A stretch of DNA of 64,000 nt from Oxyruncus cristatus (GCA_013399855.1 VXAY01004360.1:1321644-1385643), one strand, 5' to 3'. Counted from the stretch's first letter, positions 47,651 through 61,869 are shown. Numbers and translations are program-made. The notes: generated by a model from the letters alone, not told the origin.

Positions 47651-48220
47651 AGGGGGCTCAGTTACTGTACTGAAAATGGATTCCCGCCGCTGGTCTTCAC
47701 ACGGCAGCATCCCCGAACGGATTAGGGAACCACGGAGCCGCTCTGGTTACCAAGCCTTAGGACTTCTGTCACGGGCATTTCTGGTTCTCACTCTGAGTAC
47801 TGATGGAGAGGGAAAGACTAAAGAAGTAAACCGCTTACTGCTTGCAGGTGGGGAGCGTTTGGGTGGGGAAAACCCAAACTTCTCTCTTGCTGGAGAGCCT
47901 CGCCGCAGGGGGCTGAGTGCCCTCACAGCCCGGAGGGCTTTTGTGGCAGCTGGACGGTCAGCTGCCTGTAAGAGGTAGCACTCAGGTTTCCTTTCCTGGC
48001 TCTCTTTCTCCAAGTCTACAATCCGACTCTGTGCTTGGGAGCACGCTGGCGACGGGCCTGAGTGCTGATCCAGAAGCAGTCAGTGGAAAATGATTTCTTA
48101 GCCCGGACCCCAGCAGCACAGGAGATCCCATTCCTGTGAAGCTGCCGTGCAATTTCCCTGCCTCTCTGCATGCATATCCCCCCCGGGCCATCCAGTCCTT
48201 CACGGGTGCAATCAGCCTTC
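47651..48220. promoter_or_regulatory. CpG cluster, candidate promoter or regulatory island
   Basis: Twenty-two CpG were counted by hand in 47641-48240, several times the density of neighbouring sequence, with locally raised GC. It is the clearest CpG-rich block in the window. No TATA box is obvious, as is usual for CpG promoters. A 100-codon open frame starts in it at 47676. It could be an alternative or lncRNA promoter, an enhancer, or a GC-rich unrecognised repeat. Confidence 0.4.
47676..47978 (+). other. Open frame with strong Kozak context, unidentified
   Basis: ATG at 47676 sits in gaaaATGG, with A at -3 and G at +4, near the 5' side of the CpG cluster. The frame runs 100 codons to a TAG. 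It is arginine- and serine-rich at the start (MDSRRWSSHGSIPERIREP) and again at the end. There is no domain, signal peptide or membrane segment. A possible donor GCAG|gtgggg at 47847 could end a first coding exon within it. GC-rich DNA yields long frames by chance (a - strand frame of 88 codons overlaps), so this stays doubtful. Confidence 0.17.
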
Positions 48221-49669
48221 TAATCAATTAGGCAAATTGACTGCAGGGGTGAGCTATTTCCTACTCCTGGTAACAAAACTGGGTTAACTCCATATTTCCC
48301 AGGAACTCTGGTCCTCTCCACCTTAGTGTTTTTTTCAGAGGCTTGAAGGACTAAATTATGAAAAAGCAGAGTAAATGTGGACATGCTCTGTTACTGCAGA
48401 AAACAAAATAATTTAGCTAAGTGTGGGAGGATTTTGGTGACCGTTTGAAAAAGTGTATTAATTTGGATTCAAAGGGACAAATATTCCAGTTAAGCAGGTA
48501 TGGGAGCACTTGCTCTTTAAATCCCAGTCAACCAAAGACAGAGTGCGCATGAGCAGGCTCACAATTACTCACACTGATACTCATGCTGTATGTATTTAAA
48601 TTTGTAGGTGCTACAAGCGGATATGACATGCCACTTAACAAATACAACTTCAAAAGTCCTGAGGACAGAAGTTCCAGATGAAAGTTAAGCTGCACTTTCC
48701 CTCTCTGTTGTTCTTCATAGCAGGGATTTATTTTTACCAGGCTCTGCAAGGAGCTCTGCATAAACATGTCACTGAAGTCCCAAAGACTACATATAGGTGC
48801 AGGCATATTGGAGATCAGGGCCACATGATGATCTGTTTTTCTTAAATATTATTTTACATTTATCAGACTATTGGTTTCACAAAGTGTTTGCAAAGATTTT
48901 GCCAGGATACACTATTCTGTCTGATTTCATTTGCTGCCTCCGGGGTTTTTGCACTACAGCTTCTTGCCTGGTGTTACATATGGGACAGAAAAGACATCTC
49001 CCACAGTGCTGGAATCAGTAGCTTTCAGTGTGTAGCTGAGCAGCCCACCAAGCATATGCCACTCCTTTTGCTTCAGTACAATCCTACCGGTTGCTTCAGC
49101 CTCACTCTGCGGGAACACAGAATGCTGTATAATGTATAATGAGTCACCCACACCAGTATCTTATAAATTGAAAGTGGACTCTGCAATAAGAATGATTCCT
49201 GAAGTCCTCTGAAGCACAGCTTCATAGCCTTAGCTTACAGTTGGTCCTCAAGTCACTCAAACATTTTAGAGATCGGAGAATCTCATAGAAATAGAATAAC
49301 TTTGTTTCTTTTTTTGCTAGATTTGCTTACTTCATGAGGCAAGAAACTCACTGAATTCATACAGAAAACAAAATAAAGAACTCAATGAATTTACCATCAT
49401 ACACATATAAAAATCAAAGATTGCTGAGATTAAAATTTGGTACTCATATTCATTAATGACAATTTGTTTTTTCATTGTAAATTACATGTAAATATATATT
49501 CCATATATGAGGGATATGGTCACACAATAAAACAATGAAAAGTAGAGAGCGTTAGTGACAAGTCATATATATAATATAAAAAATGTATTTTATAAAGAAT
49601 ATTAAATCTCTCTACAGCTATACCAGTATGGTAGAAAACTATAAATAAACCAAAAGTTTTATACTTTGG

Positions 49670-49735
49670 GCTTTTTTGTTTGGTTGATTTGGGGTTTGGA
49701 TTTTTTTTGTTTGTTTTTGTTATTTGGTGTTTTAT
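49670..49735 (+). repeat. G/T-rich tract
   Basis: Mostly T with ttgg, ggggttt and tttg units and few A or C. It gives the lysine/asparagine/proline-rich - strand frame at 49520-49774, which is not a gene. Confidence 0.8.
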
Positions 49736-51572
49736 GGTTATCGCATTTCTGAGTTTAATGCAAGGCTTCATCAAATGAGTTAAGGGAAAAGAAGTTTCAG
49801 GAAGTCATTAGATATCAAGTGTTATACAGTATTATGCAGACAATGTTTACCTCCTAGTTGATTCAAATATGAAAAATCCCTTAAGTAAGCTCAATTTATA
49901 ATTATCAGAGTTTATGATAATCACAGTGTCTAATTTTTTTTTTTTTTTTTACCTACAGTACAGAACATATAAAAAGAGTAAGAAATATTTCCAACATGAC
50001 AGGCACTTTTTTTGTTTGCACCATATGTATGATCTTGAATATTGATATGGGCTAGGAGGGTGGGTGTTGAAAGTAGAATTAGCTTTGCAGTGAGAGCTTG
50101 TAGCAGGCAGATGAGTGGTACGTACCAGAGGCAGGGAGCTCACACATGGAAATGTTTGAAACCACTATGCACTTTGGTATAACTGGCATAAAATTGAGTT
50201 CAGGATTGAGGGAGCAGAAATCTGGTAATCTCAAATGCTAGTTTGTGGGCAGACATGGACTGTAGGCTGAATGTTGTCTAGCACTTGTAACTTCTTGTTC
50301 TTGTGAGGGCTAAAACTAACCAAAATTTTTATTTTAAAGATTTTTTCAAAAAATTGTGCCTCTGGTAGGTAAATGGTAAATCTGCCCATAAGACTGGAGG
50401 AGCAGGAGTTCACATCTGTTTTCAACTTCTCCCTGTTCTGCTTAAGGTTTTATTTAAATAAAATGAATTCAAAGAGATTAGCTGCAATAGTTCTTGGATG
50501 TACATTTCATGTTTTTGTTACCCTACATCTTATAAATGTTTATTAACCATGAAAAGAAAAGACTGATTTGTTTTTAGATCTTCTGGGCTTTAAAAATATA
50601 GTTTAATATCTACTTATATCTAATATCTAAAAATATGTTTTTCAAGCAAATTACATCAGGATCTTTACAGAACACCAGTTTACAGGTGTTTTACTTCAGA
50701 AGTATAGTAAGACCAGGAGTAAGACCAGTAAGCTTCTTTTTTTATAGTATACCATAAAAGGGAATTCTGAATATTTACTATTAATAAGATATATGAAAGC
50801 TAAAGTGAAAATCTAGAGTAAAGAACAGTTTTGGCTGAAATTATTTTCTGATTTTTTGATATATGAATGACAGACATTTGGCTAAAATAAGAACCATTAT
50901 TGCAAGAAATAGAATAAAATTAAATAATAAAGAAATATTTCCCTCATTTAGCTAATATTTTACTTAAAAGTCTCAAAACCAACAAAACCAATGAAAGGAT
51001 TATAATAGTTTCATTCTCTCTGAATTCAGGCAAGTACAGTTCTTCTTAAGAAACAAAACTTTTTAATACTGTTCTTTCCCAGGCTTCTTTTGCATGATGC
51101 TTCTAATTACTTCTTTGTATAGTGTATCTAACAAGCAGTGTAACTGTGTTAATCTGGTAGAGGAAACATACATAAAATAGTAGTTAATTTTGACAGCATC
51201 TTTCTTACCTGTTTTTAAGCACCTACTTTAAACATCTAACCCTCTCCCTATCTCAGCTGTCCTCTGTCATTCATGAGGAAGCAGGGTTTCACCAAATTGG
51301 AGTTAGCCATGAACCTCACTCCCCATGCTAACTGGCAGAAATATACTTTCTTATTCTTTAAAAAATTCAGTATAAAACTATTGTCAAGGCTCAAAGGTGA
51401 TAAATAATTCTAGTTACTAACAAAAGTGATGCAAATCTTAAAAGATGTATTAATTTTCTGCTATGGATTATTGACATATTTGATGGCTTTTAGCTGTATT
51501 CAGTACTCTGCTGTGAGGGTGCAGAGTTGTTTTTTGCTACTCAAAATAATTTTGTGTTTCTTTTATCCCAAG

Positions 51573-51758
51573 GTGGATTATTTATTTCCAAGAGAACATC
51601 ATAAATCACCAAGTGTCATTGAGAAAGTGATGGAGGAATACACATTTCCAGTTTTGGATGGAAAGAAGCAGCAGGGACAACATTGCAAGAGATCTTTCAA
51701 AGCATGCAGAGTTTTCTATGAATTGAGAAGTGAAGACAGTGGGGTCACAGAAGTGCAA
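51573..51758 (+). other. Candidate phase-0 exon, 62 codons
   Basis: Seen: ttttgtgtttcttttatcccaag ends at 51572 (good acceptor) and CAA|gtatat follows 51758 (weak donor). The 186 bases between are open with codon boundaries at both ends. The translation is hydrophilic and charged, for example PREHHKSPSVIEKVMEE followed later by KRSFKACRVFYELRSED. It resembles coding sequence more than its neighbours. I do not recognise the family. The frame is open upstream for another 49 codons but that part is hydrophobic and intron-like. Confidence 0.2.
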
Positions 51759-54700
51759 GTATATTTTCTCCGCAAAATGATTTGAATCAGCATATTTCCT
51801 AGATCACAGTCACTCTTGCAGGAAGCTCTATTTAAGTTTGTTTCTACAAGAGTAATAGTAGTTCCTGTGAGTAAAATGCCTATGTTCTTTCATTCTCTGA
51901 CTGAAAGCAGAAACCTGATTTATAATAATCAGTAAGGTCTCCAAAGCCTTTTTCTTTTTGTAACTGTGATTCAGAACAATGCAGTTCTGAAAGTAATCAC
52001 ACATTCAAATACAAGTAGGTGTGAGCTTTCAAATATACTGAAAGTGAATATTCAGAACATCACATCCTGGTGTTTGCTTCTGATGTTAAAAACCTGCTGT
52101 GCCAACCAGGATGCATGCTTTCAAAAGTCCATAACTTTGTTATTTTGAAGCTAGATTTCTTCAAACAGAGCAAGGCACATATTTACCTTCTAGGGATTTG
52201 TGCCATTTGTGCCAACTTTGGCACCCTTAAAAGAAACTGATTTTGAGTTTCCTTGAATGCAAAAGTACATGCAAATAAAATTTTCACAGCTCATTTTTAG
52301 ATAAATTTAGGTGTTCTGAGTAACATTTTACTGATAGTTTCTTTTCAGTTGAGGAAGGGAAGGTTTGATATAGTCCTACTGGAGATGTTCCAAATAAGAG
52401 ACAGAAATTAATTTATTACTATAGAAAATGTATATCTAACCTAATTATTTTGCAAATATAGCACTATGCCATAAACATTTAAATTAGGTCTATGAAATTG
52501 ATTGTTTATAGTAAGCCTTTTCAGAGGAGTTTTTAATGTATCTTGCAGTCCAGGGCATCAGAAATCGGGTGCCAGTACCGCAGCCCCACAGGAAATAAAT
52601 CCGGAGCTTCTACCTCTTCAAGACATGGCTCTGAAGCATCCAGTGCTGGTACGTTGCTCCTCACTTACTCTACAACATCATGTTCAGTTCCATAAGTCTG
52701 TTGTACCAACTTTGGAGACTTTGTCTAATTTGAAGGCAGATTGGAGTTGATTTCGCACTCAATTCTGAAGGCAGCAACACAGAGAGACTTCAACTCTACT
52801 GCTCTAATAAGCATGCACATGTTGTTATTAAAACTTTTCCCCTAAAAGATAGTGTTAAAACTTCAAAAGTATGGGTTTTATGGATCTGATTAAGAGTAAA
52901 TCTCATGAAAAAATGAGAATGCATGAATTGGAAAACATATTCTCCTTCCTGAACAAAGAAAAGTGAAATTTGGTACCACCCACAGAGGAAATCTGAAGAT
53001 TTCTGGCAATAAGAAAGCTGCATTTTGACTTGAAAACTAAAAAAAAGTTCTTGGCTCAGATTGCATTATTTTTGTTCCTTGTAATGACACCACGTATTCT
53101 GGGTCAGCTTAGTGTTAACCTGTATTCTTCTGGCACAGGGGTGCTGTAACTCAAATGGAAAGAAAAGCATGGACCACCTCTGTCAGGCTCCCACATCAAC
53201 CCAGCCTCCTGAGCTACACTCACTCATGAATTCTCCAGTTACCACAGGAGAGACCTCCATGCATCATATGTAAATATAGGATGTGGAGTCCAGCCAAGGG
53301 AGCCCCATTAGAAAAAAGCCACCATCCTTCTGTGGAATCTGGCTCAAAGGTGACCAGGTGTTGTAATTGGCTCCAAATATGTAGACTCTTTTAACAAACT
53401 GTAGTATTGGGACTCAGATTTGACTTAAAACCATACAATTTTTTGTATCAATTTTTCCAGTTCAAATTATACACGTTCTGTGAAAATGGTTGCTTCTCTA
53501 AATGCTGCATTTTCCTCCCTCCTTAAGTAGCAAAGTACTAAAGTATTTTTAAAGAAGCTGATATAACTACAGTGATGATATATCTCTTGTTAAGAACTGA
53601 TACTATTAATTTACATGGCTTAATTCTTCTATGTAATGGTGAACATTTGTTTGGGTTTTTTTTAACTCTAAGTTGCTAAATAAAGACTTACTCCTTGGAC
53701 TAATGCAGATAAAGAAGAAGTCTCTTAAGCTGGAAAGGAATTACTAAAACATAGAAGCAAAATTTACCTTTGTATAATTTCTCAAAAATCTGCATAGGTA
53801 CAGATTATCTATAAATACTTGGAAGTTTTGGTATTAACAATCATCCTGGTGCTGCACAAAAGCAAGAATTTTTGCCACTGTTTTTCTTCCTTTTCTGTAA
53901 GAAATCTGTGAAGTAATTTTTCAGAATGCTTGGTGTTACTGCAACTCAAAGCTTAAACTACTATAATGAAACTTGAATTCCTCCATTTGCGCTAATACAC
54001 TTACAGTACTGAAAACCACAACCAGCAATTTTTGCTTTATTTTGTACTACAATTAAGTTGGATGAAAATGTTTTCCAATATAAGACCTTCCATGTACCAG
54101 TATGTACAAGTACAAAACTGAATATGAATCAATAAATTCAGCTTCCCAGGAAACAGTAAAATAAGTGTATTCAGAAGTCTGTTCATATTCTTGGTTTTTG
54201 AAGAAAATGGTTTTCAATTTCGTTTTATGGAAGTCTTCATATCTCATGTATGGCTGGGCTATCTTACACTCTCAGTAACTGTTCACAGAACTAAAGACAC
54301 CACAGATTAATGTTGCAGAGACAAGACCCTCAGCTGTGTGAGAGAACACAATTCTTGCAATGGAAGAAATGCGAACACTTGAAAGCATCAGAGATGGTCA
54401 GTGAAGAAGAAAAAAACCTCTCATAGATGGATCACTGTTTTAAACTAGAAATCTTCACTGAAAGCTAGGAGTTTCAACAAAATGAGAAACTCAATCATTC
54501 ATGAGGGAGAAAGAAATATGTAAACATCAGAAAGTTTTGTGAGATAACACACCCAAATTTTATATATGTAAAAGTTGGTTCCCTCACTCCTTAGAACATG
54601 AAAGGAACAGGCAAAATATTTTTCCTGTCACAACTGGAAATTGCAAGACCGTGGCCACTGCTAAGTAAGCAAGCCTTTGGAGGGTATTTATCACACTGCA

Positions 54701-55562
54701 ACTGTGCAGAAGAGATTGGTTTTAAGGCTTGAACACCCTATTTAGTAGCAGAAACAGGGATAAATATGTAAGGGCAGTGTAACTTCATTGCAGGAAAAGG
54801 AATCTAAAGAACAAGTTTGTTTCTTACTTCCAGAAATGGCTGCTGGTTTTGTAGACCTTTCACAGAACACAACATGCCTTAAAACAGAGCAACTGAAATG
54901 GTAGATGTGTGAAAAGTAAAGCCAGCGATGAGACTTCACAAAAAGAAAAAAAGGGGACTGGCCAGCCTGCTTTGCAAGAACATGGCTGTTCCAATAAACA
55001 AGTCATGTTTACAAGAGGAATCTTCCTGAATTTGATACCGCTTTCTTTAGAGCATTTTTTTTTTCAGATTTAATCAATAAATTGATGTTTAATCCAATTT
55101 TATAACTGAAAGATAAGAGTTTAACCCCATTCACACCAAGATAGCTTCATTTTCAGCTACCAATTTCAGAATTCCAAGATAAAGAACTGAAAAATAAAAT
55201 AAAAAAGAAACCAAAAGTTTTAGCAAAATAAGGTGTCCTGTTTCTTTGCCTTATTATCCGGGCAATAAGCCAGGGGATAATAGTGCTATTTACAACAGAC
55301 ATGCAAGCTTACAAAAGAAATTAGTAAAGACACATTTTGTTGAAGGCACCTAAAATCCAGAACAAAGGTTGTAAGATTTTTAAATGGTATATTTCTGCAC
55401 TTAACTGCTAATAAAAGTGGCTACTAATTGTTAGGCCCAAGAATTATATGAGAGGGACCATTAACATGTTGTTCTGTTTTTGAAGTATCTGTCTGCATTA
55501 ACATAGGGCATTGTAGTGCAGATTACATTGAAATGCTGACTACTCTGCTGTAATATTGCTAG

Positions 55563-55616
55563 GAGGAAAACATTCAGTCCTGCAGCAAAGAAGTGATATT
55601 AGTGAACTTAGAAAAG
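55563..55616 (+). other. Candidate exon with consensus donor
   Basis: AAG|gtaagt at 55614-55622 is a full donor consensus. Upstream an acceptor-like tgctag ends at 55562 with a weak pyrimidine tract; a second possible acceptor (gtcctgcag) ends at 55585. The 54 bases are open and translate to GGKHSVLQQRSDISELRK, which looks plausible. Very small exons are hard to judge and no family is recognised. Confidence 0.17.
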
Positions 55617-58600
55617 GTAAGTATTGCTCTGTTTCTGATATTTTAGATAGTCTGCTTGATAACTGCGGTTATATATTAATTTCCTATGACAATTTGGCAT
55701 TTCTTCTTTCCACAAATAAATGGTTTACGCTAGGAGTTGTTAACCTAAAACAAAGCAGTTACGTATACAAACAATACAAAAGCTGTGACATTAATGCCAA
55801 CTTCTTCCTGCAAAATCTTGCAGGATACGTAACAAATTTAAGTTTTAGATTTAGAGGAAAATCAAATCACTGTAGGTCAGGTTAGTTTTCTTTGCAGCAG
55901 TCAGCCCTGTCTAAGGGAAACCAGTACTTCTGAGCTGTGGAAAAATACATTTAGATCAATGTGACAAGATCAATGAAGTCAGTATCTTCTATAGCCTTGC
56001 CATATTAGATTTTCTGCTTTACATTTATATAGCTAATATTTTTTAAACAAAGTGCCAAATTAAGAGCAAAAAAGGGAAGAAAAGATAGTCTCAATCAGAG
56101 CAAGAGGAGCCTGTTCGTTTGCACATGCTAATCAGTTTCCTCTGTGTGTTTTAGTTTTCCCCTTCGAGGGTGCAGTCTGACAGTGGATAGGAAAAACAGA
56201 CAACAAACCCAACAGCTATGCTTCTTCCATCATCTCCCCTTCCCTTTTGTTCTCTCTTCCAAACAAAGAAGTTTCTCCTACCGGGCTTCTCCTCAGCTTA
56301 CCAGGCCTGGTTCCTTTCTGCTCCCATTCCCCCCACTGCCCCATGGCCCCTTCCCCCACCGCCTTGCCTGTCTCCTGCCTGTTCCCACTGGTTTTCCATC
56401 CTCCCTCCTGTCAGTCCTGGCTCTTTGTTCCCACAGGGTTCTGAAGATGTGCAGCAGGAGTTCAGCTCCCTCTTTTTAATTTTTTTTTTCCCCTTTTTCT
56501 CTGGGGGAAAATATGGAACATTTGAAGCCCCATTGATAGCAGACAAGAAGATAGCAGAGAAAAGAAGAAACCTGCGAAAGAAAATGAAGAGAAATTAACC
56601 TAAATAGTCCACTGGCGTGGAGTTGCCTCATAAGGTTTTCAGAGAGCTTTTACACATAGAAGTAATGAGCATATTTTCAAATCCATATAAGGATATTTAG
56701 CAAGGAACTAGCTTTCTCCAGTAGAGTACTGAAAGGCCTCAGGTGCGTAGTACTAACCTGCTAGTGTAATGGTCGTCTGAGTAAGAGATTTACAGTCTCT
56801 TTACAGAGGACGAGAAAGTACAGCTATCATTTTCCCAGCTTTGGAAAGGTGTATGATGAATTTGTCATTAAAACCACAAAAACCAACTTTCACTACCACT
56901 ATATTGTGATTAGGAGAGCACCTGCCCAAACAATTTAAGCAATTAGGAAAAAATGTTTACAAAGTGATGTGTCTCTCTTATCTATTTAAAAATTAACACT
57001 ATCCCAGTTAAATCCAGGACATAAAGAAAGGAATGACTGGAAACGAAGAACCTTTCAAATTGGGTTCTTCAAACAGTTTTTAAAGTCCTGCCTGCTTCTA
57101 GACTCTTCTTGAGATAATCATAATGTGTTACTTAAAACTGAGTTAATGGAACAAGCAGCAGTCAGACCAGTCCAGCTCAGATTGCATGGCAGTGCTGAGG
57201 AAGATGAAGGTGCTTACAAATTTGTTATCCCTGTTATCAAAGATCAAAAGAGTCAAGTGTTGCTCTGCAGCACAGCACATAAATTACTTTATAAGGGAAT
57301 TCTCATGGTTCCTGATGGACCTATGAAAACTGGCAGACACTAATAGGCGGTAAAATAATTTCTCTAGAAGTTCACTTCTGCTGTTTGTTTGCATACTTCT
57401 CTGGGACAGAGGTGAAATGTGCTAGTATTTCCCCCTGAATCCTCCTCCCACATATTGAAAACAATGAAATTCTACTTGAATTAGGACAACAGGAGAGGCA
57501 ATTTAAAGGGGCCCTAAAGATTCAGTCTCTTAATCACAACTGTAACAAAATGCTGTTATCCTTGCCGGTAATTCCCTGGCAATTGACAGTACACTAGTGC
57601 TATCGGAGAAGACCTTGCTTTGCAAAGAAACCTGCCTAGATAACCAGATCTTCATCTTCTGTTTCCCCTGTCACTGCACTGTTACAGAAATCCTAGTGAT
57701 GACCAGCCACTCAGGAGCTACATTTCGACCCTGACATTGAATCTAAAGTTATTTAGAAACTGAAGTCAGTGCAGATGTTTTCTTCTGAACAACCCATGTA
57801 ATGAGGAGGGCATTTCAGTAGGACTGTGTGAATGCACACCAGCAGCCCCATTAGGCTGCAATAGCAACTTAAGAGGTTTTACTCTGGGGGCAACCTAAAA
57901 TCACTCTGGCTGAACTGTAGTTTGGTCTGCTATAAAAAAGGGACTGCGTATAAGACAGAAATTAAATTGTTGGGCAGGTTTTCTCTGTGAGGCCCTGGAA
58001 CCCTACGCTGCCCCAAGTCTAGCAGTTGTTTTAGTGTATAAGAAAAGGAATACATAATTAGGAACTTGGGAGAGACCTGATGGACTTTGAAGAGAACTTT
58101 CCAAAGAAAGAAGACCTAAAGAAAGGGTTAGATTTTTTTCTTTTATGTCATTGCTGGACTGATTTCCTGCTAAACAATTGCTCAAATATAAAAAGATTTT
58201 GTTGGACTGTTAATAGTAGGTTAAATAGAGTAAAATAAAGGTGTATTTTTATTATCTGCATATAAATGAAGGTAATTTAAAATGTAGGGTGTAAACAGCT
58301 ACTGTAAAGGCCAAGAAAATACCCCAAGGACCAATCTGGTCTTCAAAAGATTGTGAAATTCCTAAGAACTCGTTAATTGCTGGTTTATCAGTAAATCCCA
58401 AACCCAAAACCATAGAAATGGCAGTCTCTGTTAAACACCATAAAGAAAAGAAACTTCACATACTTGTTGGTGATTTCTGAATTATTGTAATTCTTATGAC
58501 TCCCATTGGTTGTATTTACTCTCTCCCAAATCAATCCCTACTTAGCCATTACCACTGCTGTTTTCAAACCTTGAATATTTGAATCTTAGTGTCCTTCCTA

Positions 58601-61600
58601 AGAGGTGTTTAAATAGCTGGAAACTGCTAAAAAAAATTTGGTTTTTAGTCTTTAATCTGGACACTTGCAGCAAGAGAAATGTTTTTTTTTAAATTACAGT
58701 AGCTGTTGAGACAAGACTCTTAAGCCATCTATTCCCATATTCCTTTAGGGTGAAAGCATTCTCAAAAAGAATTGTCTATTATTTTTCCTCTCTCTTTATA
58801 ACCGGTTGATGGGAAAAGGCAGAAGAAATGTTAAGTGTAATTAGTTTATTGCTAAAGCATATTGCTAAATCAGCATCACTTTCCAGAATACCGTATTTCT
58901 GCTGACAGCCTTTTTGCACAAGATCTTCAGCCAGTTCTACATGAAAAGTTCTGCTTCTAGCAACCAGTAAAGAGAAAGTCTTCCAGAGCTATTAATTTAT
59001 GTAAAATTAAGAAAATAATTTCAAAACAGATATGAAATAAACAATTGCCTTTCCCTTCCTGAGATTTCCATGGGTTTGTTATCTTGAAGGATTTTCTCAC
59101 CAGGACTTACAGCAACAGTTTTGCGGGTGCTATGCACAAAGCTCTTCAGCTACATGTGGAAGGGAAGATAGGGCTTTTACAGCCACTTCAGGATTTCTAC
59201 TTGGAAGCCTAGTACCAAAACACTGAAGTAAAAATAATTAGAAGTATTTGGCAGTGAGTGTCAAACTTTCTTAACTGAGATGTCTCAGATATATCCACCG
59301 AAAACCCACTGTCCTAGCTCTTGTTGTTACTGTTCAGTTGCTGTTCAGGATTGTGTTCAAATGATGTGGTACTTGGTCTAAAGCTGTGGAAACCTCAATT
59401 CTAATAGTTCATACCACCCTTTATGTATGATTAGTTTTCTGTAGAATTCCATATTGCTTTGTTAACTCTGAAAAATTTGTAGAAAATTTTGTCTTTTTAA
59501 AAAATATTTTAGAACTGTTGTTTCTGTTTTGAATCATGATTGAAGCTTAAACCAAATTTTTACAGAGACAGACAAAAGTTACGTCCACAAATACTTTAAA
59601 TACATTGGAGATCACTATTTTCCTCTGATGTTTCTCTGAGTCAGAACATTGACAATATTAAGAAAACTAAGTTTTGCTGAAGTCTTTGGGGAAGACTGAA
59701 GGGTAAAATTTTATTCTGTATGCATCCTTCAGATGGCTTTTGCAAAGCACTATGAAGCATGAAACCTGGAGCAGGCAGTTATGTCATTCCTCTGTCTCTC
59801 ATGACAGCTGATTGATATCCATAAGACTTTCTGGAGCTGTGCTTCCTCTTGGAAGGAAATCTGTGACTGTGTACCTATCTAGTTGTCTTCTTCTATCTTC
59901 TTGTTTTCTTTTCCTATAATGTTTAAGCTAAAAATATATGAAACTTCTGCGGATAATTTTAGGCATGAGAATCCAAATCAATAACCTAATTTCTGCAATT
60001 GCTTTATCCAGTGTCATTGAGCCTAACACAAAAAGTTTGGTGAGTAAAGCTGAGAATGTGGATACCTCTGTGTCTGAGGACAGGTAGGAAATGGAAGTTG
60101 TGGGGCCTGAATTAATCCTAGTTTTCTACAGATCTTGACTTTGGTAGGAATCATAGGTATTTAGCATCACCAATTAACAGGTGTTTGATTTTAGGCATCC
60201 AGATAGTTTGAATTTTGAGTTGATTTTCTTTCTTGGGTTTGGATATAAGTGAGGAAAGGGTGGCACTGTACATCCTGTGAGATATAAAACTATGGAGGGA
60301 GAGAACTGAATTGAGGTTGCATATCAGGATATGTCTGGAAGGAATAGGATTAAAGCCAAGCAGAGTAAAATATGTGCACCACATGAGACAAGAGATAGCT
60401 TGCAAGGAAGATACACTTGCCTGTGCAGCGTTTCCCAAGACAAACAAAGGAAATCTTAGCACGCGCAGACATTTGAAAGCAATCTGGGAAAAAAAGAGGC
60501 ATTTGCTGGACCCTGTTTAGAAATGACTTTCATGTCTGGTATTGTATCCAGATATTTATCATGAAACACAGTGATTTTGCTTGAAAATACATCGGGCAGC
60601 CAAAAGCTTGTAGCCACTTGTGCCTTGCTAAGAGATCAACTTCCATAAAACTGAGTTCCTTTAAAGAAGGTGCCATGCTGTCAGCACATCTGTCTTGAGA
60701 AAGGGAAGGAAGCACTGAAGGTGGAGGATTGCTTTTCATTAATTGCATCATATTGAGCTTCCAGGCAGACAAGTACTTGAGATGGCCAAAAGGTGGAGAT
60801 TTTTAGGTTCCTCCCCCTGTTTTCTATCTCCTCCCCCCTCCCAAAAAGAAATGTTTTGCCAAAACCTCCTTGTGGCAAAGCAAGGGTTTTAAAAGTAAAG
60901 CCATGATCAAAGCAAAAGCTTTGGAGACTTGGTTAATTACAATCCTTTATTTTCTCAAAGGAAGATTTGCAATGGGTATACTTGATCAAGTTAGACTTCT
61001 TTTTCACTGTTATTCAGGGTTCAAATCCCCAACAAAAAAAAAAAAATATAAGCAAAAATGAAATAGGATCACAACTCATTACCCAGTTGTGTAAATACAG
61101 GAATCTTCAGCTGCCAGTTGTTACGCTGAGAAGAAAAATTGTAAGAACTGGGGAGGTATTCATCCTTCGTTTAGTTTTATTCTTGTATGAATCACTTGTG
61201 GAAAAACTTCCTATGTTTTCAGCAGAAATATTTCCAAGTTGAAATTTATAGAAACTAGCTGATAATTAAGAAGTTTTTCAGCATAAAAGTTCATTAATAA
61301 AATGAGTTTGTGGATTTTCTAATTTCTTTGTCAGAAGTGTATACCTGACTTATTAATATTGTTTTGGTGTTACACACTGTAGTCTTGTATTTCTAGATGT
61401 AAAATGGGGTGAAAACTTTTCAGTGCAACATTGCAGTTGGTTTTGACTAGAAATGTATCTATTACAAGTGTACACAATATGTGACACGAGGCATCTTCCA
61501 AATATAAAGTCTTTAATTAAGTACTATTTTTATCAAAGCTGTCAATGTGTTGAGGCTTGCAGTAAAGGGTTTTCTTCCTAAAGGAAGGTGCCTTGAAGTT

Positions 61601-61869
61601 CTTTTTCTATGGTTCAGATTGACCCTGTCCTTGACATGTGGGCAGACAGGAACAGGAAATTATTTCCTGGGGATACATGGCATCTGCAACAAGATTCTTA
61701 AAGTGAAATGCACCTTAAATTACTGACTTGGATAATATTGAAATCTTCCCTCTGGTTTCTTAAAAAAAAAAATTTTGAAAAGCCAGTGTTAAACACAAGT
61801 AACATGCTGTCAAAGGGATCGAATTTGAGAAGGCTTCAATTAGTGGTGTTTGTGGGGTTTTTACTAGTA

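Noticed and set aside
49260..49300. ggagaatctcatagaaatag, reminiscent of an antisense CR1 end
   Set aside because: Too short and imperfect, with no adjoining CR1 block.
56144..56598. Proline-rich frames of 111 and 126 codons
   Set aside because: Three phases are open over the same pyrimidine-rich patch, showing composition and not coding.
57125..57343. 72-codon frame with fairly protein-like composition
   Set aside because: No splice acceptor, weak start context and no recognised family.
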